From positions 5,929,445 through 5,993,444 of the forward strand of contig OX465286.1 of the NCBI GenBank assembly GCA_949987705.1: 64,000 nucleotides of DNA. Reading direction: 5' to 3'. Under the pieces are notes generated by a model that saw only the letters and a list, made by a program, of their open reading frames with translations, searched no databases and was not told the origin of the DNA. The position numbers and the translations under genes are program-made. The stretch is from Thereva unica (Eukaryota > Arthropoda > Insecta > Diptera > Therevidae). Below, one piece after another: positions 1-12,700 of this stretch (position 1 is its first letter; each line of letters begins with the position of its first letter).

Positions 1-299
1 CCTTTGAAAATTTTCCGGTTTTGGGAAAATTCTGGAGTGGCCCTTTTTTGGATGGGAAATTATTAGGGACCTCCCAGGGAGGCTGTGAATTCAATCCCAC
101 CCCGGGCTGACCAGTATTTCCCAAGATAATGGGCGTTCTGCAGCCCCCCTTGGGGAAATCACAAAAGAGGGGATAACTCCCGAACCCCTTGGAATTTCTG
201 GACCAAATAAAGTGCGCTGAGCTCGGGGGAGCGAGCCCTTTCCAACGATACCCCATTCATTAAGATCCCAGCACTTTCGTGAAATCGACCAAAAATATC

Positions 300-317
300 C
301 AAAGGGGTACCCCTTTG
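300..317. repeat. 18-bp perfect palindrome in each A monomer (first complete example)
   Basis: CAAAGGGGTACCCCTTTG is its own reverse complement and recurs once per 311 bp through subfamily A, with a KpnI/Acc65I site (GGTACC) at its centre. In subfamily B the left arm changes to CCAAGGGG, which leaves a 14-bp palindrome. Immediately downstream in each monomer is a second potential stem, AATTTTCC/GGAAAATT, around a 7-nt loop, and 40-60 bp further on CCTCCC-A-GGGAGG. So each monomer carries three inverted repeats in a short stretch. Confidence 0.9.
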
Positions 318-1960
318 AAAATTTTCCGGTTTTGGGAAAATTCTGGAGTGGCCCTTTTTTGGATGGGAAATTGTTAGGGACCTCCCAGGGAGGCTGTGAA
401 TTCAATCCCACCCCGGGCTGACCAGTATTTCCCAAGATAATGGGCGTTCTGCAGCCCCCCTTGGGGAAATCACAAAAGAGGGGATAACTCCCGAACCCCA
501 TGGAATTTCTGGACCAAATAAAGTGCACTGAGCTCGGGGGAGCGAGCCCTTTCCAACGATACCCCATTCATTAAGATCCCAGCACTTTCGTGAAATCGAC
601 CAAAAATATCCAAAGGGGTACCCCTTTGAAAATTTTCCGGTTTTGGGAAAATTCTGGAGTGGCCCTTTTTTGGATCGGAAATTGTTAGGGACCTCCCAGG
701 GAGGCTGTGAATTCAATCCCACCCCGGGCTGACCAGTATTTCCCAAGATAATGGGCGTTCTGCAGCCCCCCTTGGGGAAATCACAAAAGAGGGGATAACT
801 CCCGAACCCCTTGGAATTTCTGGACCAAATAAAGTGCGCTGAGCTCGGGGGAGCGAGCCCTTTCCAACGATACCCCATTCATTAAGATCCCAGCACTTTC
901 GTGAAATCGACCAAAAATATCCAAAGGGGTACCCCTTTGAAAATTTTCCGGTTTTGGGAAAATTCTGGAGTGGCCCTTTTTTGGATGGGAAATTGTTAGG
1001 GACCTCCCAGGGAGGCTGTGAATTCAATCCCACCCCGGGCTGACCAGTATTACCCAAGATAATGGGCGTTCTGCAGCCCCCCTTGGGGAAATCACAAAAG
1101 AGGGGATAACTCCCGAACCCCTTGGAATTTCTGGACCAAATAAAGTGCGCTGAACTTGGGGGAGCGAGCCCTTTCCAACGATACCCCATTCATTAAGATC
1201 CCAGCACTTTCGTGAAATCGACCAAAAATATCCAAAGGGGTACCCCTTTGAAAATTTTCCGGTTTTGGGAAAATTCTGGAGTGGCCCTTTTTTGGATGGG
1301 AAATTATTAGGCACCTCCCAGGGAGGCTGTGAATTCAATCCCACCCCGGGCTGACCAGTATTTCCCAAGATAATGGGCGTTCTGCAGCCCCCCTTGGGGA
1401 AATCACAAAAGAGGGGATAACTCCCGAACCCCTTGGAATTTCTGGACCAAATAAAGTGCGCTGAGCTCGGGGGAGCGAGCCCTTTCCAACGATACCCCAT
1501 TCATTAAGATCCCAGCACTTTCGTGAAATCGACCAAAAATATCCAAAGGGGTACGTACCCCTTTGAAAATTTTCCGGTTTTGGGAAAATTCTGGAGTGGC
1601 CCTTTTTTGGATGGGAAATTGTTAGGGACCTCCCAGGGAGGCTGTGAATTCAATCCCACCCCGGGCTGACCAGTATTTCCCAAGATAATGGGCGTTCTGC
1701 AGCCCCCCTTGGGGAAATCACAAAAGAGGGGATAACTCCCGAACCCCATGGAATTTCTAGACCAAATAAAGTGCACTGAGCTCGAGGGAGCGAGCCCTTT
1801 CCAACGATACGCCATTCATTAAGATCCCAGCACTTTCGTGAAATCGACCAAAAATATCCAAAGGGGTACCCCTTTGAAAATTTTCCGGTTTTGGGAAAAT
1901 TCTGGAGTGGCCCTTTTTTGGATGGGAAATTGTTAGGGACCTCCCAGGGAGGCTGTGAAT

Positions 1961-2893
1961 TCAATCCCACCCCGGGCTGACCAGTATTTCCCAAGATAAT
2001 GGGCGTTCTGCAGCCCCCCTTGGGGAAATCACAAAAGAGGGGATAACTCCCGAACCCCTTGGAATTTCTGGACCAAATAAAGTGCGCTGAGCTCGGGGGA
2101 GCGAGCCCTTTCCAACGATACGCCATTCATTAAGATCCCAGCACTTTCGTGAAATCGACCAAAAACATCCAAAGGGGTACCCCTTTGAAAATTTTCCGGT
2201 TTTGGGAAAATTCTGGAGTGGCCCTTTTTTGGATGGGAAATTGTTAGGGACCTCCCAGGGAGGCTGTGAATTCAATCCCACCCCGGGCTGACCAGTATTT
2301 CCCAAGATAATGGGCGTTCTGCAGCCCCCCTTGGGGAAATCACAAAAGAGGGGATAACTCCCGAACCCCATGGAATTTCTGGACCAAATAAAGTGCACTG
2401 AGCTCGAGGGAGCGAGCCCTTTCCAACGATACGCCATTCATTAAGATCCCAGCACTTTCGTGAAATCGACCAAAAATATCCAAAGGGGTACCCCTTTGAA
2501 AATTTTCCGGTTTTGGGAAAATTCTGGAGTGGCCCTCTTTTGGATGGGAAATTGTTAGGGACCTCCCAGGGAGGCTGTGAATTCAATCCCACCCCGGGCT
2601 GACCAGTATTTCCCAAGATAATGGGCGTTCTGCAGCCCCCCTTGGGGAAATCACAAAAGAGGGGATAACTCCCGAACCCCATGGAATTTCTGGACCAAAT
2701 AAAGTGCGCTGAGCTCGGGGGAGCGAGCCCTTTCCAACGATACGCCATTCATTAAGATCCCAGCACTTTCGTGAAATCGACCAAAAACATCCAAAGGGGT
2801 ACCCCTTTGAAAATTTTCCGGTTTTGGGAAAATTCTGGAGTGGCCCTTTTTTGGATGGGAAATTGTTAGGGACCTCCCAGGGAGGCTGTGAAT
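1961..2893. repeat. 622-bp dimer repeat within subfamily A
   Basis: Two monomer types alternate. The private variant AAAAACATCC occurs at about 2162 and 2784 (622 bp apart). The linked set CCATGG + GTGCAC + CTCGAG + GATACGCC alternates with monomers carrying GTGCGC + CTCGGGG. This is a short run of a two-monomer higher-order unit. Confidence 0.7.
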
Positions 2894-5800
2894 TCAATCC
2901 CACCCCGGGCTGACCAGTATTTCCCAAGATAATGGGCGTTCTGCAGCCCCCCTTGGGGAAATCACAAAAGAGGGGATAACTCCCGAACCCCATGGAATTT
3001 CTGGACCAAATAAAGTGCACTGAGCTCGAGGGAGCGAGCCCTTTCCAACGATACGCCATTCATTAAGATCCCAGCACTTTCGTGAAATCGACCAAAAATA
3101 TCCAAAGGGGTACCCCTTTGAAAATTTTCCGGTTTTGGGAAAATTCTGGAGTGGCCCTTTTTTGGATGGGAAATTGTTAGGGACCTCCCAGGGAGGCTGT
3201 GAATTCAATCCCACCCCGGGCTGACCAGTATTTCCCAAGATAATGGGCGTTCTGCAGCCCCCCTTGGGGAAATCACAAAAGAGGGGATAACTCCCGAACC
3301 CCTTGGAATTTCTGGACCAAATAAAGTGCGCTGAGCTCGGGGGAGCGAGCCCTTTCCAACGATACCCCATTCATTAAGATCCCAGCACTTTCGTGAAATC
3401 GACCAAAAATATCCAAAGGGGTACCCCTTTGAAAATTTTCCGGTTTTGGGAAAATTCTGGAGTGGCCCTTTTTTGGATGGGAAATTGTTAGGGACCTCCC
3501 AGGGAGGCTGTGAATTCAATCCCACCCCGGGCTGACCAGTATTTCTCAAGATAATGGGCGTTCTGCAGCCCCCGTTGGGGAAATCACAAAAGAGGGGATA
3601 ACTCCCGAACCCCATGGAATTTCTGGACCAAATAAAGTGCACTGAGCTCGAGGGAGCGAGCCCTTTCCAACGATACGCCATTCATTAAGATCCCAGCACT
3701 TTCGTGAAATCGACCAAAAATATCCAAAGGGGTACCCCTTTGAAAATTTTCCGGTTTTGGGAAAATTCTGGAATGGCCCTTTTTTGGATGGGAAATTGTT
3801 AGGGACCTCCCAGGGAGGCTGTGAATTCAATCCCACCCCGGGCTGACCAGTATTTCCCAAGATAATGGGCGTTCTGCAGCCCCCCTTGGGGAAATCACAA
3901 AAGAGGGGATAACTCCCGAACCCCTTGGAATTTCTGGACCAAATAAAGTGCGCTGAACTCGGGGGAGCGAGCCCTTTCCAACGATACCCCATTCATTAAG
4001 ATCCCAGCACTTTCGTGAAATCGACCAAAAATATCCAAAGGGGTACCCCTTTGAAAATTTTCCGGTTTTGGGAAAATTCTGGAGTGGCCCTTTTTTGGAT
4101 GGGAAATTATTAGGCACCTCCCAGGGAGGCTGTGAATTCAATCCCACCCCGGGCTGACCAGTATTTCCCAAGATAATGGGCGTTCTGCAGCCCCCCTTGG
4201 GGAAATCACAAAAGAGGGGATAACTCCCGAACCCCTTGGAATTTCTGGACCAAATAAAGTGCGCTGAACTCGGGGGAGCGAGCCCTTTCCAACGATACCC
4301 CATTCATTAAGATCCCAGCACTTTCGTGAAATCGACCAAAAATATCCAAAGGGGTACCCCTTTGAAAATTTTCCGGTTTTGGGAAAATTCTGGAGTGGCC
4401 CTTTTTTGGATGGGAAATTATTAGGCACCTCCCAGGGAGGCTGTGAATTCAATCCCACCCCGGGCTGACCAGTATTTCCCAAGATAATGGGCGTTCTGCA
4501 GCCCCCCTTGGGGAAATCACAAAAGAGGGGATAACTCCCGAACCCCTTGGAATTTCTGGACCAAATAAAGTGCGCTGAGCTCGGGGGAGCGAGCCCTTTC
4601 CAACGATACCCCATTCATTAAGATCCCAGCACTTTCGTGAAATCGACCAAAAATATCCAAAGGGGTACCCCTTTGAAAATTTTCCGGTTTTGGGAAAATT
4701 CTGGAGTGGCCCTTTTTTGGATGGGAAATTGTTAGGGACCTCCCAGGGAGGCTGTGAATTCAATCCCACCCCGGGCTGACCAGTATTTCCCAAGATAATG
4801 GGCGTTCTGCAGCCCCCCTTGGGGAAATCACAAAAGAGGGGATAACTCCCGAACCCCATGGAATTTCTGGACCAAATAAAGTGCGCTGAGCTCGGGGGAG
4901 CGAGCCCTTTCCAACGATACCCCATTCATTAAGATCCCAGCACTTTCGTGAAATCGACCAAAAATATCCAAAGGGGTACCCCTTTGAAAATTTTCCGGTT
5001 TTGGGAAAATTCTGGAGTGGCCCTTTTTTGGATGGGAAATTGTTAGGGACCTCCCAGGGAGGCTGTGAATTCAATCCCACCCCGGGCTGACCAGTATTTC
5101 CCAAGATAATGGGCGTTCTGCAGCCCCCCTTGGGGAAATCACAAAAGAGGGGATAACTCCCGAACCCCATGGAATTTCTGGACCAAATAAAGTGCACTGA
5201 GCTCGAGGGAGCGAGCCCTTTCCAACGATACGCCATTCATTAAGATCCCAGCACTTTCGTGAAATCGACCAAAAATATCCAAAGGGGTACCCCTTTGAAA
5301 ATTTTCCGGTTTTGGGAAAATTCTGGAGTGGCCCTTTTTTGGATGGGAAATTGTTAGGGACCTCCCAGGGAGGCTGTGAATTCAATCCCACCCCGGGCTG
5401 ACCAGTATTTCCCAAGATAATGGGCGTTCTGCAGCCCCCCTTGGGGAAATCACAAAAGAGGGGATAACTCCCGAACCCCTTGGAATTTCTGGACCAAATA
5501 AAGTGCGCTGAGCTCGGGGGAGCGAGCCCTTTCCAACGATACCCCATTCATTAAGATCCCAGCACTTTCGTGAAATCGACCAAAAATATCCAAAGGGGTA
5601 CCCCTTTGAAAATTTTCCGGTTTTGGGAAAATTCTGGAGTGGCCCTTTTTTGGATGGGAAATTGTTAGGGACCTCCCAGGGAGGCTGTGAATTCAATCCC
5701 ACCCCGGGCTGACCAGTATTTCCCAAGATAATGGGCGTTCTGCAGCCCCCGTTGGGGAAATCACAAAAGAGGGGATAACTCCCGAACCCCATGGAATTTC

Positions 5801-6790
5801 TGGACCAAATAAAGTGCACTGAGCTCGAGGGAGCGAGCCCTTTCCAACGATACGCCATTCATTAAGATCCCAGCACTTTCGTGAAATCGACCAAAAATAT
5901 CCAAAGGGGTACCCCTTTGAAAATTTTCCGGTTTTGGGAAAATTCTGGAATGGCCCTTTTTTGGATGGGAAATTGTTAGGGACCTCCCAGGGAGGCTGTG
6001 AATTCAATCCCACCCCGGGCTGACCAGTATTTCCCAAGATAATGGGCGTTCTGCAGCCCCCCTTGGGGAAATCACAAAAGAGGGGATAACTCCCGAACCC
6101 CTTGGAATTTCTGGACCAAATAAAGTGCGCTGAACTCGGGGGAGCGAGCCCTTTCCAACGATACCCCATTCATTAAGATCCCAGCACTTTCGTGAAATCG
6201 ACCAAAAATATCCAAAGGGGTACCCCTTTGAAAATTTTCCGGTTTTGGGAAAATTCTGGAGTGGCCCTTTTTTGGATGGGAAATTATTAGGCACCTCCCA
6301 GGGAGGCTGTGAATTCAATCCCACCCCGGGCTGACCAGTATTTCCCAAGATAATGGGCGTTCTGCAGCCCCCCTTGGGGAAATCACAAAAGAGGGGATAA
6401 CTCCCGAACCCCTTGGAATTTCTGGACCAAATAAAGTGCGCTGAACTCGGGGGAGCGAGCCCTTTCCAACGATACCCCATTCATTAAGATCCCAGCACTT
6501 TCGTGAAATCGACCAAAAATATCCAAAGGGGTACCCCTTTGAAAATTTTCCGGTTTTGGGAAAATTCTGGAGTGGCCCTTTTTTGGATGGGAAATTATTA
6601 GGCACCTCCCAGGGAGGCTGTGAATTCAATCCCACCCCGGGCTGACCAGTATTTCCCAAGATAATGGGCGTTCTGCAGCCCCCCTTGGGGAAATCACAAA
6701 AGAGGGGATAACTCCCGAACCCCTTGGAATTTCTGGACCAAATAAAGTGCGCTGAGCTCGGGGGAGCGAGCCCTTTCCAACGATACCCCA
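2894..6790. repeat. Higher-order repeat: 7-monomer segment duplicated in tandem (offset 2177 bp)
   Basis: Rare private variants recur exactly 7 x 311 = 2177 bp apart. CCCCGTTGGGG (in place of CCCCTTGGGG) is centred at 3574 and 5751, and CTGGAATGG (in place of CTGGAGTGG) is at 3771 and 5948. The order of neighbouring monomer types also matches (monomers at about 2.9, 3.2, 3.5, 3.8, 4.1 and 4.4 kb against 5.1, 5.4, 5.7, 6.0, 6.3 and 6.6 kb). A substitution at 3546 (TTTCTCAAG) is present in the first copy only, so it arose after the duplication. Agreement breaks down beyond about 6.7 kb. Confidence 0.85.
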
Positions 6791-9700
6791 TTCATTAAGA
6801 TCCCAGCACTTTCGTGAAATCGACCAAAAATATCCAAAGGGGTACCCCTTTGAAAATTTTCCGGTTTTGGGAAAATTCTGGAGTGGCCCTTTTTTGGATG
6901 GGAAATTGTTAGGGACCTCCCAGGGAGGCTGTGAATTCAATCCCACCCCGGGCTGACCAGTATTTCCCAAGATAATGGGCGTTCTGCAGCCCCCCTTGGG
7001 GAAATCACAAAAGAGGGGATAACTCCCGAACCCCATGGAATTTCTGGACCAAATAAAGTGCACTGAGCTCGAGGGAGCGAGCCCTTTCCAACGATACCCC
7101 ATTCATTAAGATCCCAGCACTTTCGTGAAATCGACCAAAAATATCCAAAGGGGTACCCCTTTGAAAATTTTCCGGTTTTGGGAAAATTCTGGAGTGGCCC
7201 TTTTTTGGATGGGAAATTGTTAGGGACCTCCCAGGGAGGCTGTGAATTCAATCCCACCCCGGGCTGACCAGTATTTCCCAAGATAATGGGCGTTCTGCAG
7301 CCCCCCTTGGGGAAATCACAAAAGAGGGGATAACTCCCGAACCCCTTGGAATTTCTGGACCAAATAAAGTGCGCTGAACTCGGGGGAGCGAGCCCTTTCC
7401 AACGATACCCCATTCATTAAGATCCCAGCACTTTCGTGAAATCGACCAAAAATATCCAAAGGGGTACCCCTTTGAAAATTTTCCGGTTTTGGGAAAATTC
7501 TGGAGTGGCCCTTTTTTGGATGGGAAATTGTTAGGGACCTCCCAGGGAGGCTGTGAATTCAATCCCACCTCGGGCTGACCAGTATTTCCCAAGAGAATGG
7601 GCGTTCTGCAGCCCCCCTTGGGGAAATCACAAAAGAGGGGATAACTCCCGAACCCCTTGGAATTTCTGGACCAAATAAAGTGCGCTGACCTCGGGGGAGC
7701 GAGCCCTTTCCAACGATACCCCATTCATTAAGATCCCAGCACTTTCGTGAAATCGTCCAAAAATATCCAAAGGGGTACCCCTTTGAAAATTTTCCGGTTT
7801 TGGGAAAATTCTGGAGTGGCCCTTTTTTGGATGGGAAATTATTAGGCACCTCCCAGGGAGGCTGTGAATTCAATCCCACCCCGGGCTGACCAGTATTTCC
7901 CAAGATAATGGGCGTTCTGCAGCCCCCCTTGGGGAAATCACAAAAGAGGGGATAACTCCCGAACCCCTTGGAATTTCTGGACCAAATAAAGTGCGCTGAC
8001 CTCGGGGGAGCGAGCCCTTTCCAACGATACCCCATTCATTAAGATCCCAGCACTTTCGTGAAATCGACCAAAAATATCCAAAGGGGTACCCCTTTGAAAA
8101 TTTTCCGGTTTTGGAAAAATTCTGGAGTGGCCCTTTTTTGGATGGGAAATTATTAGGCACCTCCCAGGGAGGCTGTGAATTCAATCCCACCCCGGGCTGA
8201 CCAGTATTTCCCAAGATAATGGGCGTTCTGCAGCCCCCCTTGGGGAAATCACAAAAGAGGGGATAACTCCCGAACCCCTTGGAATTTCTGGACCAAATAA
8301 AGTGCGCTGACCTCGGGGGAGCGAGCCCTTTCCAACGATACCCCATTCATTAAGATCCCAGCACTTTCGTGAAATCGACCAAAAATATCCAAAGGGGTAC
8401 CCGTTTGAAAATTTTCCGGTTTTGGAAAAATTCTGGAGTGGCCCTTTTTTGGATGGGAAATTATTAGGCACCTCCCAGGGAGGCTGTGAATTCAATCCCA
8501 CCCCGGGCTGACCAGTATTTCCCAAGATAATGGGCGTTCTGCAGCCCCCCTTGGGGAAATCACAAAAGAGGGGATAACTCCCGAACCCCTTGGAATTTCT
8601 GGACCAAATAAAGTGCGCTGACCTCGGGGGAGCGAGCCCTTTCCAACGATACCCCATTCATTAAGATCCCAGCACTTTCGTGAAATCGACCAAAAATATC
8701 CAAAGGGGTACCCCTTTGAAAATTTTCCGGTTTTGGGAAAATTCTGGAGTGGCCCTTTTTTGGATGGGAAATTGTTAGGGACCTCCCAGGGAGGCTGTGA
8801 ATTCAATCCCACCCCGGGCTGACCAGTATTTCCCAAGAGAATGGGCGTTCTGCAGCCCCCCTTGGGGAAATCACAAAAGAGGGGATAACTCCCGAACCCC
8901 TTGGAATTTCTGGACCAAATAAAGTGCGCTGACCTCGGGGGAGCGAGCCCTTTCCAACGATACCCCATTCATTAAGATCCCAGCACTTTCGTGAAATCGA
9001 CCAAAAATATCCAAAGGGGTACCCCTTGAAAATTTTCCGGTTTTGGAAAAATTCTGGAGTGGCCCTTTTTTGGATGGGAAATTATTAGGCACCTCCCAGG
9101 GAGGCTGTGAATTCAATCCCACCCCGGGCTGACCAGTATTTCCCAAGATAATGGGCGTTCTGCAGCCCCCCTTGGGGAAATCACAAAAGAGGGGATAACT
9201 CCCGAACCCCTTGGAATTTCTGGACCAAATAAAGTGCGCTGACCTCGGGGGAGCGAGCCCTTTCCAACGATACGCCATTCATTAAGATCCCAGCACTTTC
9301 GTGAAATCGACCAAAAATATCCAAAGGGGTACCCCTTTGAAAATTTTCCGGTTTTGGGAAAATTCTGGAGTGGCCCTTTTTTGGATGGGAAATTGTTAGG
9401 GACCTCCCAGGGAGGCTGTGAATTCAATCCCACCCCGGGCTGACCAGTATTTCCCAAGATAATGGGCGTTCTGCAGCCCCCCTTGGGGAAATCACAAAAG
9501 AGGGGATAACTCCCGAACCCCTTGGAATTTCTGGACCAAATAAAGTGCACTGAACTCGGGGGAGCGAGCCCTTTCCAACGATACCCCATTCATTAAGATC
9601 CCAGTACTTTCGTGAAATCGACCAAAAATATCCAAAGGGGTACCCCTTTGAAAATTTTCCGGTTTTGGGAAAATTCTGGAGTGGCCCTTTTTTGGATGGG

Positions 9701-12700
9701 AAATTGTTAGGGACCTCCCAGGGAGGCTGTGAATTCAATCCCACCCCGGGCTGACCAGTATTTCCCAAGATAATGGGTGTTCTGCAGCCCCCCTTGGGGA
9801 AATCACAAAAGAGGGGATAACTCCCGAACCCCTTGGAATTTCTGGACCAAATAAAGTGCGCTGAGCTCGGGGGAGCGAGCCCTTTCCAACGATACCCCAT
9901 TCATTAAGATCCCAGCACTTTCGTGAAATCGACCAAAAATATCCAAAGGGGTACCCCTTTGAAAATTTTCCGGTTTTGGGAAAATTCTGGAGTGGCCCTT
10001 TTTTGGATGGGAAATTGTTAGGGACCTCCCAGGGAGGCTGTGAATTCAATCCCACCCCGGGCTGACCAGTATTTCCCAAGATAATGGGTGTTCTGCAGCC
10101 CCCCTTGGGGAAATCACAAAAGAGGGGATAACTCCCGAACCCCTTGGAATTTCTGGACCAAATAAAGTGCGCTGAACTCGGGGGAGCGAGCCCTTTCCAA
10201 CGATACCCCATTCATTAAGATCCCAGCACTTTCGTGAAATCGACCAAAAATATCCAAAGGGGTACCCCTTTGAAAATTTTCCGGTTTTGGGAAAATTCTG
10301 GAGTGGCCCTTTTTTGGATGGGAAATTGTTAGGGACCTCCCAGGGAGGCTGTGAATTCAATCCCACCCCGGGCTGACCAGTATTTCCCGAGATAATGGGC
10401 GTTCTGCAGCCCCCCTTGGGGAAATCACAAAAGAGGGGATAACTCCCGAACCCCTTGGAATTTCTGGACCAAATAAAGTGCGCTGAGCTCGGGGGAGCGA
10501 GCCCTTTCCAACGATACCCCATTCATTAAGACCCCAGCACTTTCGTGAAATCGACCAAAAATATCCAAAGGGGTACCCCTTTGAAAATTTTCCGGTTTTG
10601 GGAAAATTCTGGAGTGGCCCTTTTTTGGATGGGAAATTGTTAGGGACCTCCCAGGGAGGCTGTGAATTCAATCCCACCCCGGGCTGACCAGTATTTCCCG
10701 AGATAATGGGCGTTCTGCAGCCCCCCTTGGGGAAATCACAAAAGAGGGGATAACTCCCGAACCCCTTGGAATTTCTGGACCAAATAAAGTGCGCTGAGCT
10801 CGGGGGAGCGAGCCCTTTCCAACGATACCCCATTCATTAAGATCCCAGCACTTTCGTGAAATCGACCAAAAATATCCAAAGGGGTACCCCTTTGAAAATT
10901 TTCCGGTTTTGGGAAAATTCTGGAGTGGCCCTTTTTTGGATGGGAAATTGTTAGGGACCTCCCAGGGAGGCTGTGAATTCAATCCCACCCCGGGCTGACC
11001 AGTATTTCCCGAGATAATGGGCGTTCTGCAGCCCCCCTTGGGGAAATCACAAAAGAGGGGATAACTCCCGAACCCCTTGGAATTTCTGGACCAAATAAAG
11101 TGCGCTGAGCTCGGGGGAGCGAGCCCTTTCCAACGATACCCCATTCATTAAGATCCCAGCACTTTCGTGAAATCGACCAAAAATATCCAAAGGGGTACCC
11201 CTTTGAAAATTTTCCGGTTTTGGGAAAATTCTGGAGTGGCCCTTTTTTGGATGGGAAATTATTAGGCACCTCCCAGGGAGGCTGTGAATTCAATCTCACC
11301 CCGGGCTGACCAGTATTTCCCAAGATAATGGGCGTTCTGCAGCCCCCCTTGGGGAAATCACAAAAGAGGGGATAACTCCCGAACCCCATGGAATTTCTGG
11401 ACCAAATAAAGTGCACTGAGCTCGAGGGAGCGAGCCCTTTCCAACGATACCCCATTCATTAAGATCCCAGCACTTTCGTGAAATCGACCAAAAATATCCA
11501 AAGGGGTCCCTTTGAAAATTTTCCGGTTTTGGGAAAATTCTGGAGTGGCCCTTTTTTGGATGGGAAATTGTTAGGGACCTCCCAGGGAGGCTGTGAATTC
11601 AATCCCACCCCGGGCTGACCAGTATTTCCCAAGAGAATGGGCGTTCTGCAGCCCCCCTTGGGGAAATCACAAAAGAGGGGATAACTCCCGAACCCCATGG
11701 AATTTCTGGACCAAATAAAGTGCACTGAGCTCGGGGGAGCGAGCCCTTTCCAACGATACCCCATTCATTAAGATCCCAGCACTTTCGTGAAATCGACCAA
11801 AAATATCCAAAGGGGTACCCCTTTGAAAATTTTCCGGTTTTGGGAAAATTCTGGAGTGGCCCTTTTTTGGATGGGAAATTGTTAGGGACCTCCCAGGGAG
11901 GCTGTGAATTCAATCCCACCCCGGGCTGACCAGTATTTCCCAAGATAATGGGCGTTCTGCAGCCCCCCTTGGGGAAATCACAAAAGAGGGGATAACTCCC
12001 GAACCCCTTGGAATTTCTGGACTAAATAAAGTGCGCTGAACTCGGGGGAGCGAGCCCTTTCCAACGATACCCCATTCATTAAGATCCCAGCACTTTCGTG
12101 AAATCGACCAAAAATATCCAAAGGGGTACCCCTTTGAAAATTTTCCGGTTTTGGAAAAATTCTGGAGTGGCCCTTTTTTGGATAGGAAATTATTAGGCAC
12201 CTCCCAGGGAGGCTGTGAATTCAATCCCACCCCGGGCTGACCAGTATTTCCCAAGATAATGGGCGTTCTGCAGCCCCCCTTGGGGAAATCACAAAAGAGG
12301 GGATAACTCCCGAACCCCTTGGAATTTCTGGACCAAATAAAGTGCGCTGAACTCGGGGGAGCGAGCCCTTTCCAACGATACCCCATTCATTAAGATCCCA
12401 GCACTTTCGTGAAATCGACCAAAAATATCCAAAGGGGTACCCCTTTGAAAATTTTCCGGTTTTGGAAAAATTCTGGAGTGGCCCTTTTTTGGATGGGAAA
12501 TTATTAGGCACCTCCCAGGGAGGCTGTGAATTCAATCCCACCCCGGGCTGACCAGTATTTCCCAAGATAATGGGCGTTCTGCAGCCCCCCTTGGGGAAAT
12601 CACAAAAGAGGGGATAACTCCCGAACCCCTTGGAATTTCTGGACCAAATAAAGTGCGCTGAACTCGGGGGAGCGAGCCCTTTCCAACGCTGCCCCATTCA

